From: Bugula neritina
Taxonomy: Eukaryota > Bryozoa > Gymnolaemata > Cheilostomatida > Bugulidae
DNA: 64,000 bases
NCBI GenBank assembly: GCA_964035545.1
Contig: CAXIUT010000221.1
Coordinates: 1-64,000, forward strand
Direction of reading: 5' to 3'
Positions 1 to 11,678 of the stretch are shown piece after piece; within the stretch, counting starts at the first letter, position 1; each line of letters opens with the position of its first letter. A program made the translations under genes and the position numbers. The notes under the pieces were generated by a model. The model saw only the letters and a list, made by a program, of their open reading frames with translations. It was not told the origin of the DNA and did no database searches.

Positions 1-69
1 CCCAACCCCAACCCCAACCCCAACCCCAACCCCAACCCCAACCCCAACCCCAACCCCAACCCCAACCCC
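1..69. repeat. Left chromosome telomere (C4A2)
   Basis: Perfect CCCCAA repeats run from the first base and then give way to unique AT-rich sequence. C4A2 on the + strand at the left edge is the orientation of a true left chromosome end. The repeat type is the one used by Tetrahymena and Paramecium. No variant repeats are seen in this copy. Confidence 0.97.
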
Positions 70-730
70 TTAAAAATTATTTTATTAAAATTTAAACATC
101 TTATTTTTAATATTTTAATAAACAATTTATAAATAATTATTGTTATTAACTACGAAATTATTGTTACCTTCAAGTTTTTGAGATTAGTTTTATTCATTTA
201 ATATTTTATCACTTAAAACTATAATCATGAAAAAGAATATCAATCAGAAAGATAAACTTTGACTTCGACTTCTTACTTAAGTCTACATTCCAACTATCAT
301 TCAACTACAGAATCAAATAAATTTAAAAACAAAAGAAATAAAAACCTAAATCAGGATCAAAGAAGTATATCTTTCAAAAAAATAAAGCAGTACTATCTAT
401 TAGATTGTTGTTTTTACCAAATCTCATGATGTATAATCAGAAATAAAAGAGAACAAAGACTACTTTGATGAAGGAAAATAGTGTTATGATACAAGAATAG
501 AAAAAATAATTTATTTATCAAAAATTTGCATTTATAAAAAAGATAACTCAAGTCTAAAAAGTAAAAATAAAATACAAATAATATATTCCATGAAAAAATC
601 GAATATTATGAAATAATTATCTTAACATCCCATATTTAATTGACTTTCAAATGACTATAAATACCATTATTATTAAAAATAAACTTAAATAAATGATTGA
701 AAAATATAATATCAAACACTTAATGAAAAA
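70..730. other. Subtelomeric spacer, no convincing gene
   Basis: About 660 bases of AT-rich sequence lie between the telomere and the stop of the first gene. A + strand reading frame open in the ciliate code spans about 262-642 and ends in TGA. It is lysine- and glutamine-rich, matches nothing I recognise and has no good start codon: the ATG at 227 reads into a TGA after ten codons. It is probably chance in low-complexity sequence. Confidence 0.6.
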
Positions 731-2424
731 TCATTTATCAGTTTTTCTGTTGATGAATTGATAAAGACTATTTTTTCTTTTTTTAACATGAATTTAACTA
801 GGATACTAACATTTCATTTCCGAAAGCATTGTATAAAATTATTTCCAAATTAGAAACTATTTGATCGAAGGAACTCCTCTCAAACAAATCAAAGGCTTTA
901 TTGCTTAATGTTCGCACCATTGATAGTTATAATACTATTTCTTTAGAGGAAGATGTTTCCATATATTACCTGTCTTCAAAACATACTAAAATTTCTTCTT
1001 TAATTATTAATCATTGAAAAAGAAATTGTTGTATTTGGCTGAATATGCCTCATAACCCAATCTCGCTAAGTAATACGAGCTGAACTCAAAGCTTTTAGGG
1101 TGTGTGTTGATCATTTGATTGACACATTAAAGAAATTATATGAAGATGGGAGCTTCTTAGTTCATTTTTTATTTTTAAAAACCTAACCTGAAATTAAAAG
1201 GATGTCCGAAACTGACAAACTACTTTTAAACCAATATGCTGAACCCTTTGATAGTTCTATAGAAGGGATCGATGATAAGTTGAGCAAGAGCTGATACTTG
1301 ACAAGTTCTATCAACTCCTAAATTTTAGCAAAGAATCACCTGCGTTCCTGTCTATCTGATAATATAGATACTTTGAGGTGTTCAACAGCCAGATATGCAC
1401 TTTTAAGCAAGTTATTAATATCTTGATACCAAATTTATAACAATTTGAATATTTTCTAATCTTTTGAATACGCTACTATCAACTTCTTGAAAGAACTATT
1501 AACCGCAATATTGGTTTGAAATTTATAGCAGTAATTGATACATCGCATAGATTCTACTTACTTCGAATGGTATTATTCCTACTTCAATTCGATAAACATC
1601 GGTTTGTAACCTATTTCTTTCATGTATGCTTGGTTGTATCTGTTATTTTATTGATATGGCATTAATCTACCCGTCCGCCAGAGACAAGCCTTGCATTCTG
1701 TCCAGTAGTAGGTCGCAATTGGTATCCTTCCACCGTTTCTTATCTTCAAACATTATTATAATAAATTTTGCTACACTTTTTTAGGCACAATCTATATTAG
1801 CAAAGAACATACGAAGTATTTTGGATAAGTAGGACAAAGTGCTCCGTTTTAATTTTTGACAATGATGAGGGAATCCCAGTTAACTCGTATTCTTTGCATT
1901 TAAGCCAGACAATCATAGGTGAGTGATTCTTCCTGTGCAAATATATTTTTAGTAAAGAATGGTATCAACATATATCCTTTCAAAAAATATTGATAAAGCT
2001 CTTGAACTTCATTGACAGTTGATTTGATTCTAAATTTGATACCAGTTTTCAAGAGTATCAAAATATCTGATTTGGAGATATCTATTTCATGCATAAAAGA
2101 GAAAGGAATCGATATTGGTATTCTTACTCTATTATTTCTGATTTATTATTTGATAGATGGCTAGAAATGAAACAAAAAGATGAGGACTCGGTAGTTTGTA
2201 ACTAATGCTTTTGCTTATCCTTGGAAAGTTTTTGAATCTCCCTATACATAGATTTTGAAAAATTGTTTATGAAGGATCATCTCACCGTCGATAAAGTATA
2301 TGTTGTTGCTGCCTTGACTGATCTATTATTGGAAACTGATCTATTCGTTGTAATGATCCTACTCGAAAAGAGTCAACTATTCTAGCTACACGATGCTGGA
2401 AGTAGGTTTGCTTGATGATTTCAT
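731..2424 (-). CDS. Myotubularin-like phosphoinositide phosphatase, possibly inactive
   Basis: Myotubularins remove the 3-phosphate from PI3P and PI(3,5)P2 on endosomal membranes. The protein (about 553 aa) shows an N-terminal GRAM/PH-like region, the family block around LCPTYPKYFV and GGRIPIATYYW, the GVDRTCQVSALAQLI block, and the C-terminal QEAPIFIQFLQCVNQ and FEFSSYYLARLGYEAY blocks. A 32-nt intron at 1340-1371 restores one frame across the catalytic loop. That loop then reads VILCQNLGVDRT. The family motif is HCSDGWDRT, so the histidine is leucine and there is one residue too many between Cys and Arg. Many myotubularins are catalytically dead partners, so inactivity is plausible. The start is the first ATG 57 bases after the PLGRKT stop. 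Identity is confident; activity is not. Confidence 0.85.
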
Positions 2425-2481
2425 TCTTTTTATAGTTTGTTATTATATTATAAGATTATTCAAATTGAATTATCAAATCAA

Positions 2482-2901
2482 TCAAAGAACTTTTTTACCA
2501 TCTTTTATGTTCAGTATTTTTAGGTATTATTCTTGCTCCACGATACCTGAGTGAGGAGGAAGGGCGAATTTCATGGGATGATTGACTATCAGTTAGTCAG
2601 CTTGACTCAAGGCTCGCTCCATCATATTGCCATAGCACATGTCGTACTGAAAGGCATACATGAAGCCCATGGGCACTAGTGGTATAAGCAAGGCTGGATT
2701 TTTCTTTATGATGGCTCCTATTGTAAGTCCAAAGGCAGCTACATGTACAAACTGAGAATAATACCAAAAACTTTATCGTCCCATAGATATTTGAACAGCT
2801 AGTTGCATTTGTCTTTGTTTGAGTACCATACTTTTTTGGAAATTCTTTTGCTCTTACATGTTAAGTACCATGTTTTTGTTCATAGATTAAGCAATGCCCA
2901 T
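2482..2901 (-). CDS. PLGRKT: Plasminogen receptor (KT)-like protein, PLGRKT family
   Basis: Intronless, 139 aa. The start MGIAQSMNKNM matches the conserved N-terminus of animal PLGRKT (MG....SMN..M). Two hydrophobic stretches follow, around FVHVAAFGLTIGAII and LLIPLVPMGFMYAFQ, and then the family's YQYDxxYG-like block (FQYDMCYGNMMERAL). The length is close to the human protein. In animals this small two-pass membrane protein is linked to plasminogen binding; in ciliates its role is unknown and probably concerns the mitochondrial or plasma membrane. It does not end in lysine, so the animal plasminogen-binding role need not apply. It lies between SelO and the myotubularin with spacers under 100 bases. 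Confidence 0.85.
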
Positions 2902-2991
2902 TGTGTCACTTAAGAAGATATGTTAGATATATCAAAAAATATTTAAACGAGGGTAAAAGTGATCAAATAAATTAATCGATTAAATTTACAA

Positions 2992-4743
2992 TCATGATGA
3001 GCAGGTAAGTTTCAGAGGAGCTGCAGCTTTTTTCCAATATTTTTATTAGAACCACTAATTTTATTAATAAGGATTTGAGAGGACATCTAAAACTTTTTAT
3101 AAATATTTTGTACTATCTTAAGCAGTCATTTATTTGATTTATAGTTGAATAGCCTTTGCTATGAAATTAAGTAACGTATATTTTGGATTTTTTATAACCT
3201 TATCATGACTTTTACTTCTTTATTCCTTATATATAATAACCCAATCAAACCATAATTTATATTAATACTAAATCCGTTCCTGGCAACTCATCATTCTTAG
3301 CGAATCCTTTCTCTTGATTCTATCTTTTTGTTCAGTAATCAAATAAGGATTAAATCCTGAATCTTATTTAATTATCTCATTGACATCAGCATTGATCAGT
3401 TGATGGAATGCTCGAATATTACTAAGATAAAATTATGTCGGCTATGATTAGTTAGTTATCAACTTTGTTAGCTAATCTTCTTTTTAGATGAGTGAATGCT
3501 TTTATAATATTCTGAAAAAGTTAGTAAAATGAGTGCCACAAATATGCATTATTTCAAACATCTAATCCACTATTTAATGGTTTTGCTATATGTTATTTAT
3601 TCCTAGCTTAGAACACATCAACTAATAGTATTTATTGCTATAAAATTGATTATAATTTTATTTCAAATACTTCAGAGATTCCTCACAAGGAAACAATGGA
3701 TCCATAGCCTCAGCCAACTTCTAGAGATTCCATTCAACTACATTAGGCTGCCTCCGATAAGAATACCTCTCATGCTCATCTGTAAGGTTACTCACATAAT
3801 CTTTAGAAAAATAATCAATAAAAGCAAACGGCCCATAATCAATAGTAAATCCTCCAAGACTCATGTTATCTGTATTCAAAACACCATGCACAAAACCAAC
3901 CGATTGCCAATAGGCTACCATCTAGGCACTTGATTTCACTAGTTTTTTGTATAATTATTCATAGGGATCCTAGTCGTAGATGTTTATTTATGGGAAATGT
4001 TGAGATATAGCATAATCGCAAAGCGGCTGAAGTAATCTTCTGTTGTCCATTGGATTTTGTTTCGTCATGTTGCTTTTTGGAAGACATACTTGGAGACTGC
4101 CAAAGCGGAGAAAGGTTTAGGCTATTCTAAGAACAATAGCTGCCTTTTATATCCTGATTCTACCGTCATAGTATGGATCTCTTTTGACAGGCTAATCAGC
4201 TATTACTAGACTACCTGCTCTCGATGTGGGGATAGATAGAGCTGCCATAAGTTATGATGCTAGATATTATCTGATAGCTGAACTAACTACGCTATTTCCA
4301 TCAGCATGTCTTGAAAAAGGAGTGACTCCACTTCCTTTCAATTGCAACTAATATGATTTTTGACCATTTTTTATAGATCCTAGAAGATGCGCTCTTCCGT
4401 CTCCGAGTTGGCCTGCCCATGATCCAAATTGATATCCACAATAATTATGTGCTAAAGGCTATATTACTATCACAACTACCTCTGAATCAGCAATCAATTT
4501 TGATCCGCTAAGATACTATCCAGTTTTGCTATCTTGTTTGATATCCTAGTAATTTAATCCAAGTAGCTATATTGCTTTTCTTGATAATCCAAATAGTTGT
4601 GGATTGTTTCTTTGTTTGGGTTGGCTTCTGCAGAAATGATGTTCTGGAACTTTATGCGGTTTGTCATTGATTTATGGTTGTATTTTTATTCCTTGGAGGG
4701 TTTTTAGTGGGTTCTCTAGTCTTATACATGAAAAGTTTTTCAT
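2992..4743 (-). CDS. SELENOO: SelO/YdiU-type protein AMPylase, Cys-containing form
   Basis: SelO is a pseudokinase-fold enzyme that transfers AMP to proteins, usually in mitochondria. The 583-aa frame is uninterrupted and carries the family blocks [54 protein letters not shown] and [18 protein letters not shown] with [10 protein letters not shown]. The C-terminus ends C-S-S then TGA, as in bacterial YdiU. Animal SelO has selenocysteine near this end, so here there is no need to invoke Sec. The N-terminus ([16 protein letters not shown]) could be a mitochondrial presequence. Start 4743 is the first ATG in frame. Confidence 0.92.
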
Positions 4744-4844
4744 TTTTTGATCTTTATAATCAGGAAAATAATGCAAAAAATCATATAATCATCAGATAAT
4801 TTTTCAAAAGATAGTTATTAACTATTATATTATTTGAAGTTCAC

Positions 4845-5393
4845 ATGTTAAGTCGATAGAAACTAACAAATATTGATAAACGAAAGCTAACATATGACAG
4901 TTTAAGTGCTTAGACTTATCCATAACCTAAAAAATCAAATCATCCTTTGAATCTTCCTCAATAATTTTAGAAAAAAATCAGTTCTACAGAACATAAAAAA
5001 CTTAAATAAGCTTTCTTTATCTAGGCAGATACTGACCTTTTTATTACTCGACAAAAATTTCCTATTGTCATGCGATCTCTAGGAATTATCCTGAATACAG
5101 CATAGTTTTATAAAATATTTGATGATCTAGAAGAAAAGAAAATGTCATGGAGATAGTTTCTTCAAGCCTATATCGCTAAAAGAGGTTACAAAGGATCATA
5201 TAATGAACTTTCTCATGCAGTTTATGATCTAGCAAAAGAATACAGAGGAAATTGGGACTAATTACTATAAGATCTACAAACTTTAGGAGATGTGATGTCG
5301 AAACAGTAGATCTAGATATTGAAACGAGATATTTTAAAAGGAGGAACACTGACAAGTGAATCTCTAATCAATGGTCTTATCTATTAGAAATGA
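4845..5393 (+). CDS. EF-hand-like protein (degenerate calcium-binding loops)
   Basis: Single 182-aa frame with four TAR-coded glutamines in the first 45 codons. From about residue 60 there is helix-loop-helix spacing, KLKQAFFIQADTDLFITRQK followed by MRSLGI and KIFDDLEEKKMSWRQFLQAY. The loops look like decayed EF-hands: the aspartates expected at loop positions 1, 3 and 5 are only partly present. This resembles centrin or calmodulin-like regulators that no longer bind calcium. It is divergently oriented to SelO and has no introns. The family call is moderate; the function is unknown. Confidence 0.6.
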
Positions 5394-5425
5394 TTAGTTA
5401 ATCAAAAATATTACTAACATAATAA

Positions 5426-7900
5426 TCAAACATATGAATAGATATGACATAGTCCTTGAGTTGATGTGCTTGCGAATCCATAGTGATTAGGGGAATTAAG
5501 AAAAGTAGCAAAGACTACTTTATCATCACCTGTATCGTTGTGCTAGTAGTAGAATGGTTAATTGGTTTGATTTTCACTGAAAAGAGCGATATGGCCATCG
5601 AATGAAGCAGTCAATAACGTTTTTTATTTTTTGTGGGATTAAATTGACCTAATTTCCTACTAATGTATTTGAACAGCGTGGATAAGTTGCAGGGTATGAC
5701 TGAAAAATGAAACTGTTCCGTTTTTATGTGAAACGATGATGTCATCTGTCTGCATTTACTTGATATTTACATTATTGGCGATATATGTCAGTTCTGATTC
5801 TTGGTGTTTTGAGGTGGCTACACATTAATTGATTCTGAGATCCCATTTTTTGATGGTTTGATCTTTACTAACAGAGTATAATTCATTTTAATTTTGTAGT
5901 TTGAAGGCGCTAACACTGCTGCTATGACCTTTAAGACTTGAACATTTTTTTATTTTGCCTAAATCCCATACTTTTATTAAACTATCATCGCCACATGATA
6001 GAATCTTAGTCTAAGAAGGTGAAAATTTAACCATTCTAACTGAAGACTCATGCTTGCCAATAACAGAAGTTTTATGATCTGTTAATTTATTTGATAATTC
6101 TGTTATTTTCACCTAAAATATCATCAAAAATACATTAAGATCGTTAGAACAGGTAACAAGTGATCTTTAGTTGCTTCCCCATTGCAAACAGAAAATAGAT
6201 TTGGTATGCAAATTATCAATTTGATAGACAGGCACCATTTATTGATATTTTTTCTTATTAAAAAGATTTTAAACATCAAAAATCTTAAGAACTGAACTAT
6301 TAGTACCAACAGCAAATAGTTGCCCACTATCTGAAAACTGACAAGTTCTTATAGCTTTAGAATCAGTAGTCGATCCCAACTTAGTTATTTTAGTCACTTT
6401 GAACTAAATCTATTATTACTAGTGACGATTGAAGTCAGCACTTTAGTTGATTTATTATTTATTATAAATAACACTATTACTCTGCTACAAATATTATATA
6501 TTTTTACGAACCTATTCCTACATTTATTCTTATTAATTTTTAGCCATTAAATAACTATATTTAGCACGTTAGTTTTTAACTGATTTAGTTGCATCACTAT
6601 GAGCCTACTACTATATCTAATTCAATTGCGATGATTATACCTAGTTAAAATGACCATACCCTCGATGATTTTAAAGCTTTGGTTGATATTTTTTATCAGT
6701 TTTTGATGATTTTGAAAGATTGGAGTAGTTATTAGATGTATTCATCATCTGTGATTTTTATAGTTTTAGATTTTTGTAAGAATTAGGCATGTTCTACTAG
6801 TGATTGCTTTCGTTTTTGAGGAAGTTATCTATTTTTACACTGTTTTATAGCTTGTCGCGATTCATTGGACTATTTAGACTGGCATTTACTCTTGGTCTTT
6901 TCTATTCAACGAAAGAACTTTTATCTTTTAGATTGCTTTTCATTATAACACTTTTATCATCTTTTATTATACTTTTTTAACCAATAACTGAACTACTATC
7001 AATACTACCTTCCATTTTATTTTATATATTTTTCCCATTTTATATTTAATTTTTTTATCCAACTTTTTTATCTTATCTTTTATGACTCAAATTACTTTTA
7101 TTTTTAATTTGACTATAATTTCCACTAATATTCATATTAATAACACTATTTTTTATCATCTATTTTTATCTAAAACTATTCTAATTTTGAATACTAGACA
7201 TATTCTTTTATAACTAAAATTATTGATTATGATAATTTTGCTAATTCCTATTTTTAGTTTTATGAAAAGGATCTAAAACTAAATCAGGATGATTTCTTTT
7301 ATTAAAAGTAAAAGACTATTTCAAAGTCTATTTATTTTTTTGATAAAACTACAAAATATCATCCAACTTATCTTCCTCCTACTCATTTTTAACAACACTA
7401 TTAAACATTTCCAAAAAAGGTATAGAATTTTAAAAACACTAATATCTACCCCTCAAAACAGACCATCTCTACATCCCCTAGATCTAGTTAACCGATCGAT
7501 AAGTCAAATAATTAAATAGTTCCTGAAACTATTACTATGAACAATAATTAACTAGATCTCTTTAAAATAATATTTTTAGTTATTACTAGTTAGGATTTTC
7601 AATAAGTTCACATAATTTTTGACGATAAATATCCAATATTATCTTTTTGAATTGATTTTATTATATCCTATTCTCAAACGTCAACAAAAACGTTATCGCC
7701 TCATTGAAATCCCCCTTCAATATTATTTTACGATAAAAATCTATCTACTTACTATAACTTATCAATCCGATCTACCATACATACATTCGATACCTCTGAC
7801 TATCGCTATAGAGTGATGAAAGATTCGATACAATCATGCTCCTTAAGATATTTCTTGGTTATTTGAGATTTACCATGATTAGTTTGAAATTTGTTTACAT
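5426..7900 (-). CDS. WD40-repeat protein with long Gln/Asn/Ser-rich N-terminal half
   Basis: The frame runs about 820 codons. Residues 1-130 are predicted helical (a segment around KGDFNEAITFLL and QKLCELIENP recalls CTLH/LisH-type dimerisation regions, but weakly). Residues 130-450 are low-complexity, rich in Gln, Asn, Ser and Lys. The C-terminal third has WD-type blades, for example KILSCGDDSLIKVWDLGK and LYSVSKDQTIKKWDLRI. A 21-nt GT..AG segment at 6113-6133 falls between blades and is a likely in-frame intron, since removing it keeps the phase. Start 7900 is the first ATG after the HSDL2 stop; 7876 is also possible. The WD40 part is confident; a partner or pathway cannot be named. Confidence 0.75.
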
Positions 7901-7951
7901 AGTTTTTGAGGATTTAAATTTAATATAATTTGAGTTATATTTGATTTATTG

Positions 7952-8847
7952 TCATAAAAAGAAATCAGGCATAAGATCTTTCTATTCTACTTTTGGATCT
8001 AATTGATATTTCTTGAAATCTTTTACCCCGTTTTTACGTAGAACTTCATCATCCTAGATAATGTATAGAGTACCACATAGAAGTTACCAGAATTTTATTT
8101 ACTATTCGATGTTAGAATAATATAGGCAGAATCAGCCATGATATCACAATTCCTCGATTTCCTAACACTCTCATCTCCACCTAATAAATTCTTAACAGCA
8201 GCTGTAGCGATAGCAGTCCTCGGCCATAGCGCATTGACAGCAACTCCTTCAGTTTTGAATTCTTAGGCCATACCTAAAACACACAACGACATTCCGTATT
8301 TAGCCATAGTGTAAGCCACATGATTACTAAACCATTTCGGTTGCATACTCAATGGTGGTGAGATGTTGAGGATGTGAGGATTGGATGATTTTAGCAGATG
8401 AGGTAGACAATATTTTGAAACCATGAATGTTCCACGGATGTTTATTTGATGCATCAGGTCATATTTCTTCATTGATTGGTCAATAGTACCCACTAAGTTG
8501 ATAGCTGATGCATTGTTTATTAAAATATCAATACCTCCGAAAGTTGCTACCACTTTATCAAGACATTCTTTTACGCTTTGTTCGTTTCTTATATCGCATT
8601 GTAGAGGAAGACCACGACCTCCAGCTTTGTTGATATCTTCAGCTGCAGTGTAAATAGTACCTTATAAATTGGCCTGAGGAGTAACTGTTTTTGCAATGAT
8701 AGCGACATTGGCACCATCTTGGGCACATTTGACTCCAATTGCTAGTCCGATTCCTCTTGATCCTCCAGTGATGACAACTGTTTTTCCTTTAAGAGGCTTA
8801 TTTTTTTGATTACCGATTTGTTTGGATAGTAATGTCAATCTTTACAT
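7952..8847 (-). CDS. HSDL2: HSDL2-like short-chain dehydrogenase/reductase
   Basis: HSDL2 is a peroxisomal or mitochondrial short-chain dehydrogenase of lipid metabolism. The 291-aa product has the Rossmann motif TGGSRGIGLAI, the LINNAS motif (NNAG position), the HILNISPPL block and the active-site Y-x-x-x-K in VAYTMAKYGM. It also has the HSDL2-specific EGVAVNALWPRTAI. A 20-nt intron at 8054-8073 (GTACTC..TCTAG) must be removed to join NSGNFYV to DDEVLRKNG. The sterol-carrier domain of the animal protein is absent, as in several protists. Spacers to both neighbours are short. Confidence 0.92.
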
Positions 8848-8928
8848 ATCTTGATATTATAGATATGACGTATATTAGATATTTTAGTAGATTTATAATT
8901 GAGGAATCAGATAAGTAAATTTAAAAGA

Positions 8929-10461
8929 TCATTATTTTTTTAGTACATTAGTTGCTCTAACTTTTTTGAACCCATCAAGGAAATGTTCAGTCATTAAAAT
9001 TTAGTGTTTTATTGGATGCGCCAAATCGAATACTGTTTCTTGAAGCTCACCTATTGATTTCTTTACATGCTATTTACTCTAGAGAAGAGTTGCTGAAAAT
9101 CTGGAGACATCCAATTGATCATTCATCTTTACAAATTTAGTCACATAATGTGTACTTTATTCCTCTTTGCCCAAACAAAAGAATTTATTTTATCCTACCT
9201 GAACTTCATCACTGTCAAGGGCGATAAGATCGAAAGATGCATCCATAGATTTATCAGTCCATACTCTATATACAGTTTTTTTGCCTGGGAGGGTTGATTT
9301 ATCTGGATCTGCTGAAAATTTCATCCTTGGAACACCATTCAGTGATGTTAGTTTGCATACAAGACCGAGAGCTGGTTGTTTTTTGCAGGTGGCAATATGT
9401 GTGCCAATAGCATATACATCAATTTCACTTTTATTTGCTTACATTTATATTAATCTATCTTCATGGAGATCATCAGAAGCGAAGATGGTGAACTTCAAGT
9501 TAGGAACGAATTTATTCCATGTTGACCTGCATTGTTGTGAGAGTCTGCAAAGATCTCCAGAGTCGAGTCTTATTCCGAAGTCATTTATTCCTGCTTCAGA
9601 GAGAGCTTTTGCTACGATGATGGTATTGAGGATTCCTGATTCGAGTGTGCTGTATGTATCAACAAGGGTTTTGAAGTTGGTGCTGAAAGTGCGAGCATAG
9701 CTCAGAAAAGCAGCTAGTTCTCCTGCATGGGTTTTCCATCCGAGTTATTTTTTTATGGCATGAGCTCTTTTAACAATAGGAATATTATTAATTTCAAATT
9801 CTTAAATCTAGTCTTCAGCAGCGTAAGATGTGATGAAAGCATGAGACATAGTTCCCAAACAAGGTATTTAGTAGATCTGACTGGCTTTCATATTAGATGT
9901 TCCATAGAATCCTCCAAGAAATGCATATGAACTAGCAGATAATCCTCCATCTGGACCCTGAGCTCTTCGAATTCCAAACTAAACACACTTCTTAGGATAA
10001 ATTGCCTTAGCCATTCTGCTTGCGTTAGTTGCTACCAAAGAAGCGAAACCAATGAGGTTCAAGATAGGTGTCTCCAATAATTGAACGAATCCCAAAGGAC
10101 CAGTATAAGAGATCAGAGGCTACCTAGCAAAGACAATAGATCCTTATTTAAAAGCTTTGACTGTTATTTTAGAAGAGAAGTCTTGCCTGAGCCATTCAAA
10201 ATATTATTCGGTTAAGTTTGGAAGAGTAGATTTGAGGAAGCGTTAGTGTTATTTGGTGATTTTCAAGGAATCGATGAACTTCCTAACAGCTTCAAGTCCA
10301 GCGAAGATGGCATACTATCCACCGAAGGGATGCTTTCTGAAGAAAACTTCAAAAGTTGCTTCCTGTTAATGTTTTTTGGCCTGGAAGTAGGTGAAAGAGC
10401 AGGTGAACTGATAGAGGTCGTTGAAGAGAACATCAACGTTGTTGGTAGGTTGTTTTTCCAT
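8929..10461 (-). CDS. NAPRT: Nicotinate phosphoribosyltransferase
   Basis: First step of NAD salvage from nicotinic acid: nicotinate, PRPP and ATP give nicotinate mononucleotide. The intronless 510-aa frame contains [15 protein letters not shown] near the N-terminus, the [20 protein letters not shown] block, the GIRLDSGDL phosphoribosyl motif, [20 protein letters not shown] and [16 protein letters not shown] codes for glutamine inside conserved stretches (for example in AKKHQQEATF), which is good internal evidence for the code. It is full length for the family. Confidence 0.95.
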
Positions 10462-10658
10462 TTTAAGTAGCTTTCTTTTCAATTATAATACTATATCAAG
10501 GCGGGTCTGGCTTTAACATACATTCTATTCAATTTTGACGAAGAAGCATATAAAACCATACTCAACTAAAATAATTATATCACCGAAAAACAAAAACAAA
10601 TACAAATCTATCAAACATAATACTTACAAGTTGACATATTCAATTTATAGATTTACAA

Positions 10659-11018
10659 TCACGATAGATATTTTTGTTAGAGCTCTTTTAGCTAGGCTAG
10701 ATTGGGTGCTCCTGTTTTCTGATAAATTTTTTAGGCTCCCTTGTAAAAAGCTAAAGTAGGCACTCCTGCTATATTATGTTCTCCAACTAGTTCTCCGAGT
10801 TCTTATTGGTCAACATCGATTTTAATCAAAGCCCATTTACCTCCATTTTAACTTTCTAACTTGCTAATGACAGGCCATAGCATTTTACATGGTCCACACC
10901 AATCAGCAAAGAAATCCAAGACATATGGTGTCTTGAGTCCTGACACCAATTTGTTGTACTCTTACATATTTTTAACTGCATGGAATTTAGATGACAATCT
11001 GGTTAGATTTCTGAACAT
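10659..11018 (-). CDS. TRX: Thioredoxin, probably mitochondrial
   Basis: Small disulfide reductase of 119 aa. The active site WCGPC is present in VLDFFADWCGPCKMLWPVI, and the cis-proline loop reads AGVPTLAFYKG. The N-terminus MFRNLTRLSSKFHAV is basic, hydroxylated and lacks acidic residues, typical of a mitochondrial targeting peptide. No intron; start is the first ATG. Confidence 0.95.
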
Positions 11019-11090
11019 GATATATGATGATGTAATAGATCTTGATCTAAATATTAAAGATGATATTTAAAAGATTCAGGTTGTTTATCA

Positions 11091-11621
11091 TCACTAATTC
11101 TGGAAGTTTTATTCTTTGAGGGCGTCGATGATACTCTATGATGATTTTTCGATCTGAAGTTGAGTCATAAGATTTTCGAGAAATCGCTTTTGGGACATGA
11201 GGTCGATGTATTCTGATGAAGATCCATTTCTCAAGTTTTTCAATTTTTAGTTTACCTCAATCAACTCCTAAAAAATAAATTCTTCATCGACTTCACTTTC
11301 ACTCTACATTGAGAAACTTTTTTGATCTCCCTCGATCTGATCTTCTTTCACATCCACTTATAGAGGCTCTTCGTTCTCGATTTCAGCTTCAATACTTTCT
11401 TCCTTGATCTCTTGGTTGTCAATGAGTTCGATATTTCTTTCTCCTTGCAAGACAATAGGTGCAAACACTGTCTGCTGATGTTCAGTCTGATAACTCTCAC
11501 AGGCAGAAATTTGTTCTTGACTCTTTTCACCTTCCTAAGACTTGACACTGCTGCTTGCACTACTGACGATAGGTTTCGATTGCATGAGTGAAAATGATTT
11601 GTATGAACGACTGCTCAGCAT
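11091..11621 (-). CDS. Unknown acidic protein with short coiled coil
   Basis: Not recognised. The 176-aa frame starts with a Ser-rich basic stretch and continues into a strongly acidic centre (EEPLQVDVKEDQIEGDQ). It ends in a helical, possibly coiled-coil segment (FQELIEVNQKLKNLR, DLMSQKRFLENLMTQLQI). Codon use looks like that of its neighbours and the frame is closed by TGA. The coiled-coil protein upstream on the same strand may be unrelated. Confidence 0.6.
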
Positions 11622-11678
11622 CGCTTGTCTAATTTAATGAAGTATATATATAGAGCGAGCATATAAAATGTAAAAAAA

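Noticed and set aside
731-2424. Plus-strand gene with several in-frame TGA codons (TGA as Trp)
   Set aside because: The minus strand gives a clear myotubularin with conserved blocks; the + frame is its shadow.
2995-3240. Small + strand gene with GAAAFFQYF-like sequence
   Set aside because: It is the antisense of the conserved SelO C-terminus, which is intact on the minus strand.
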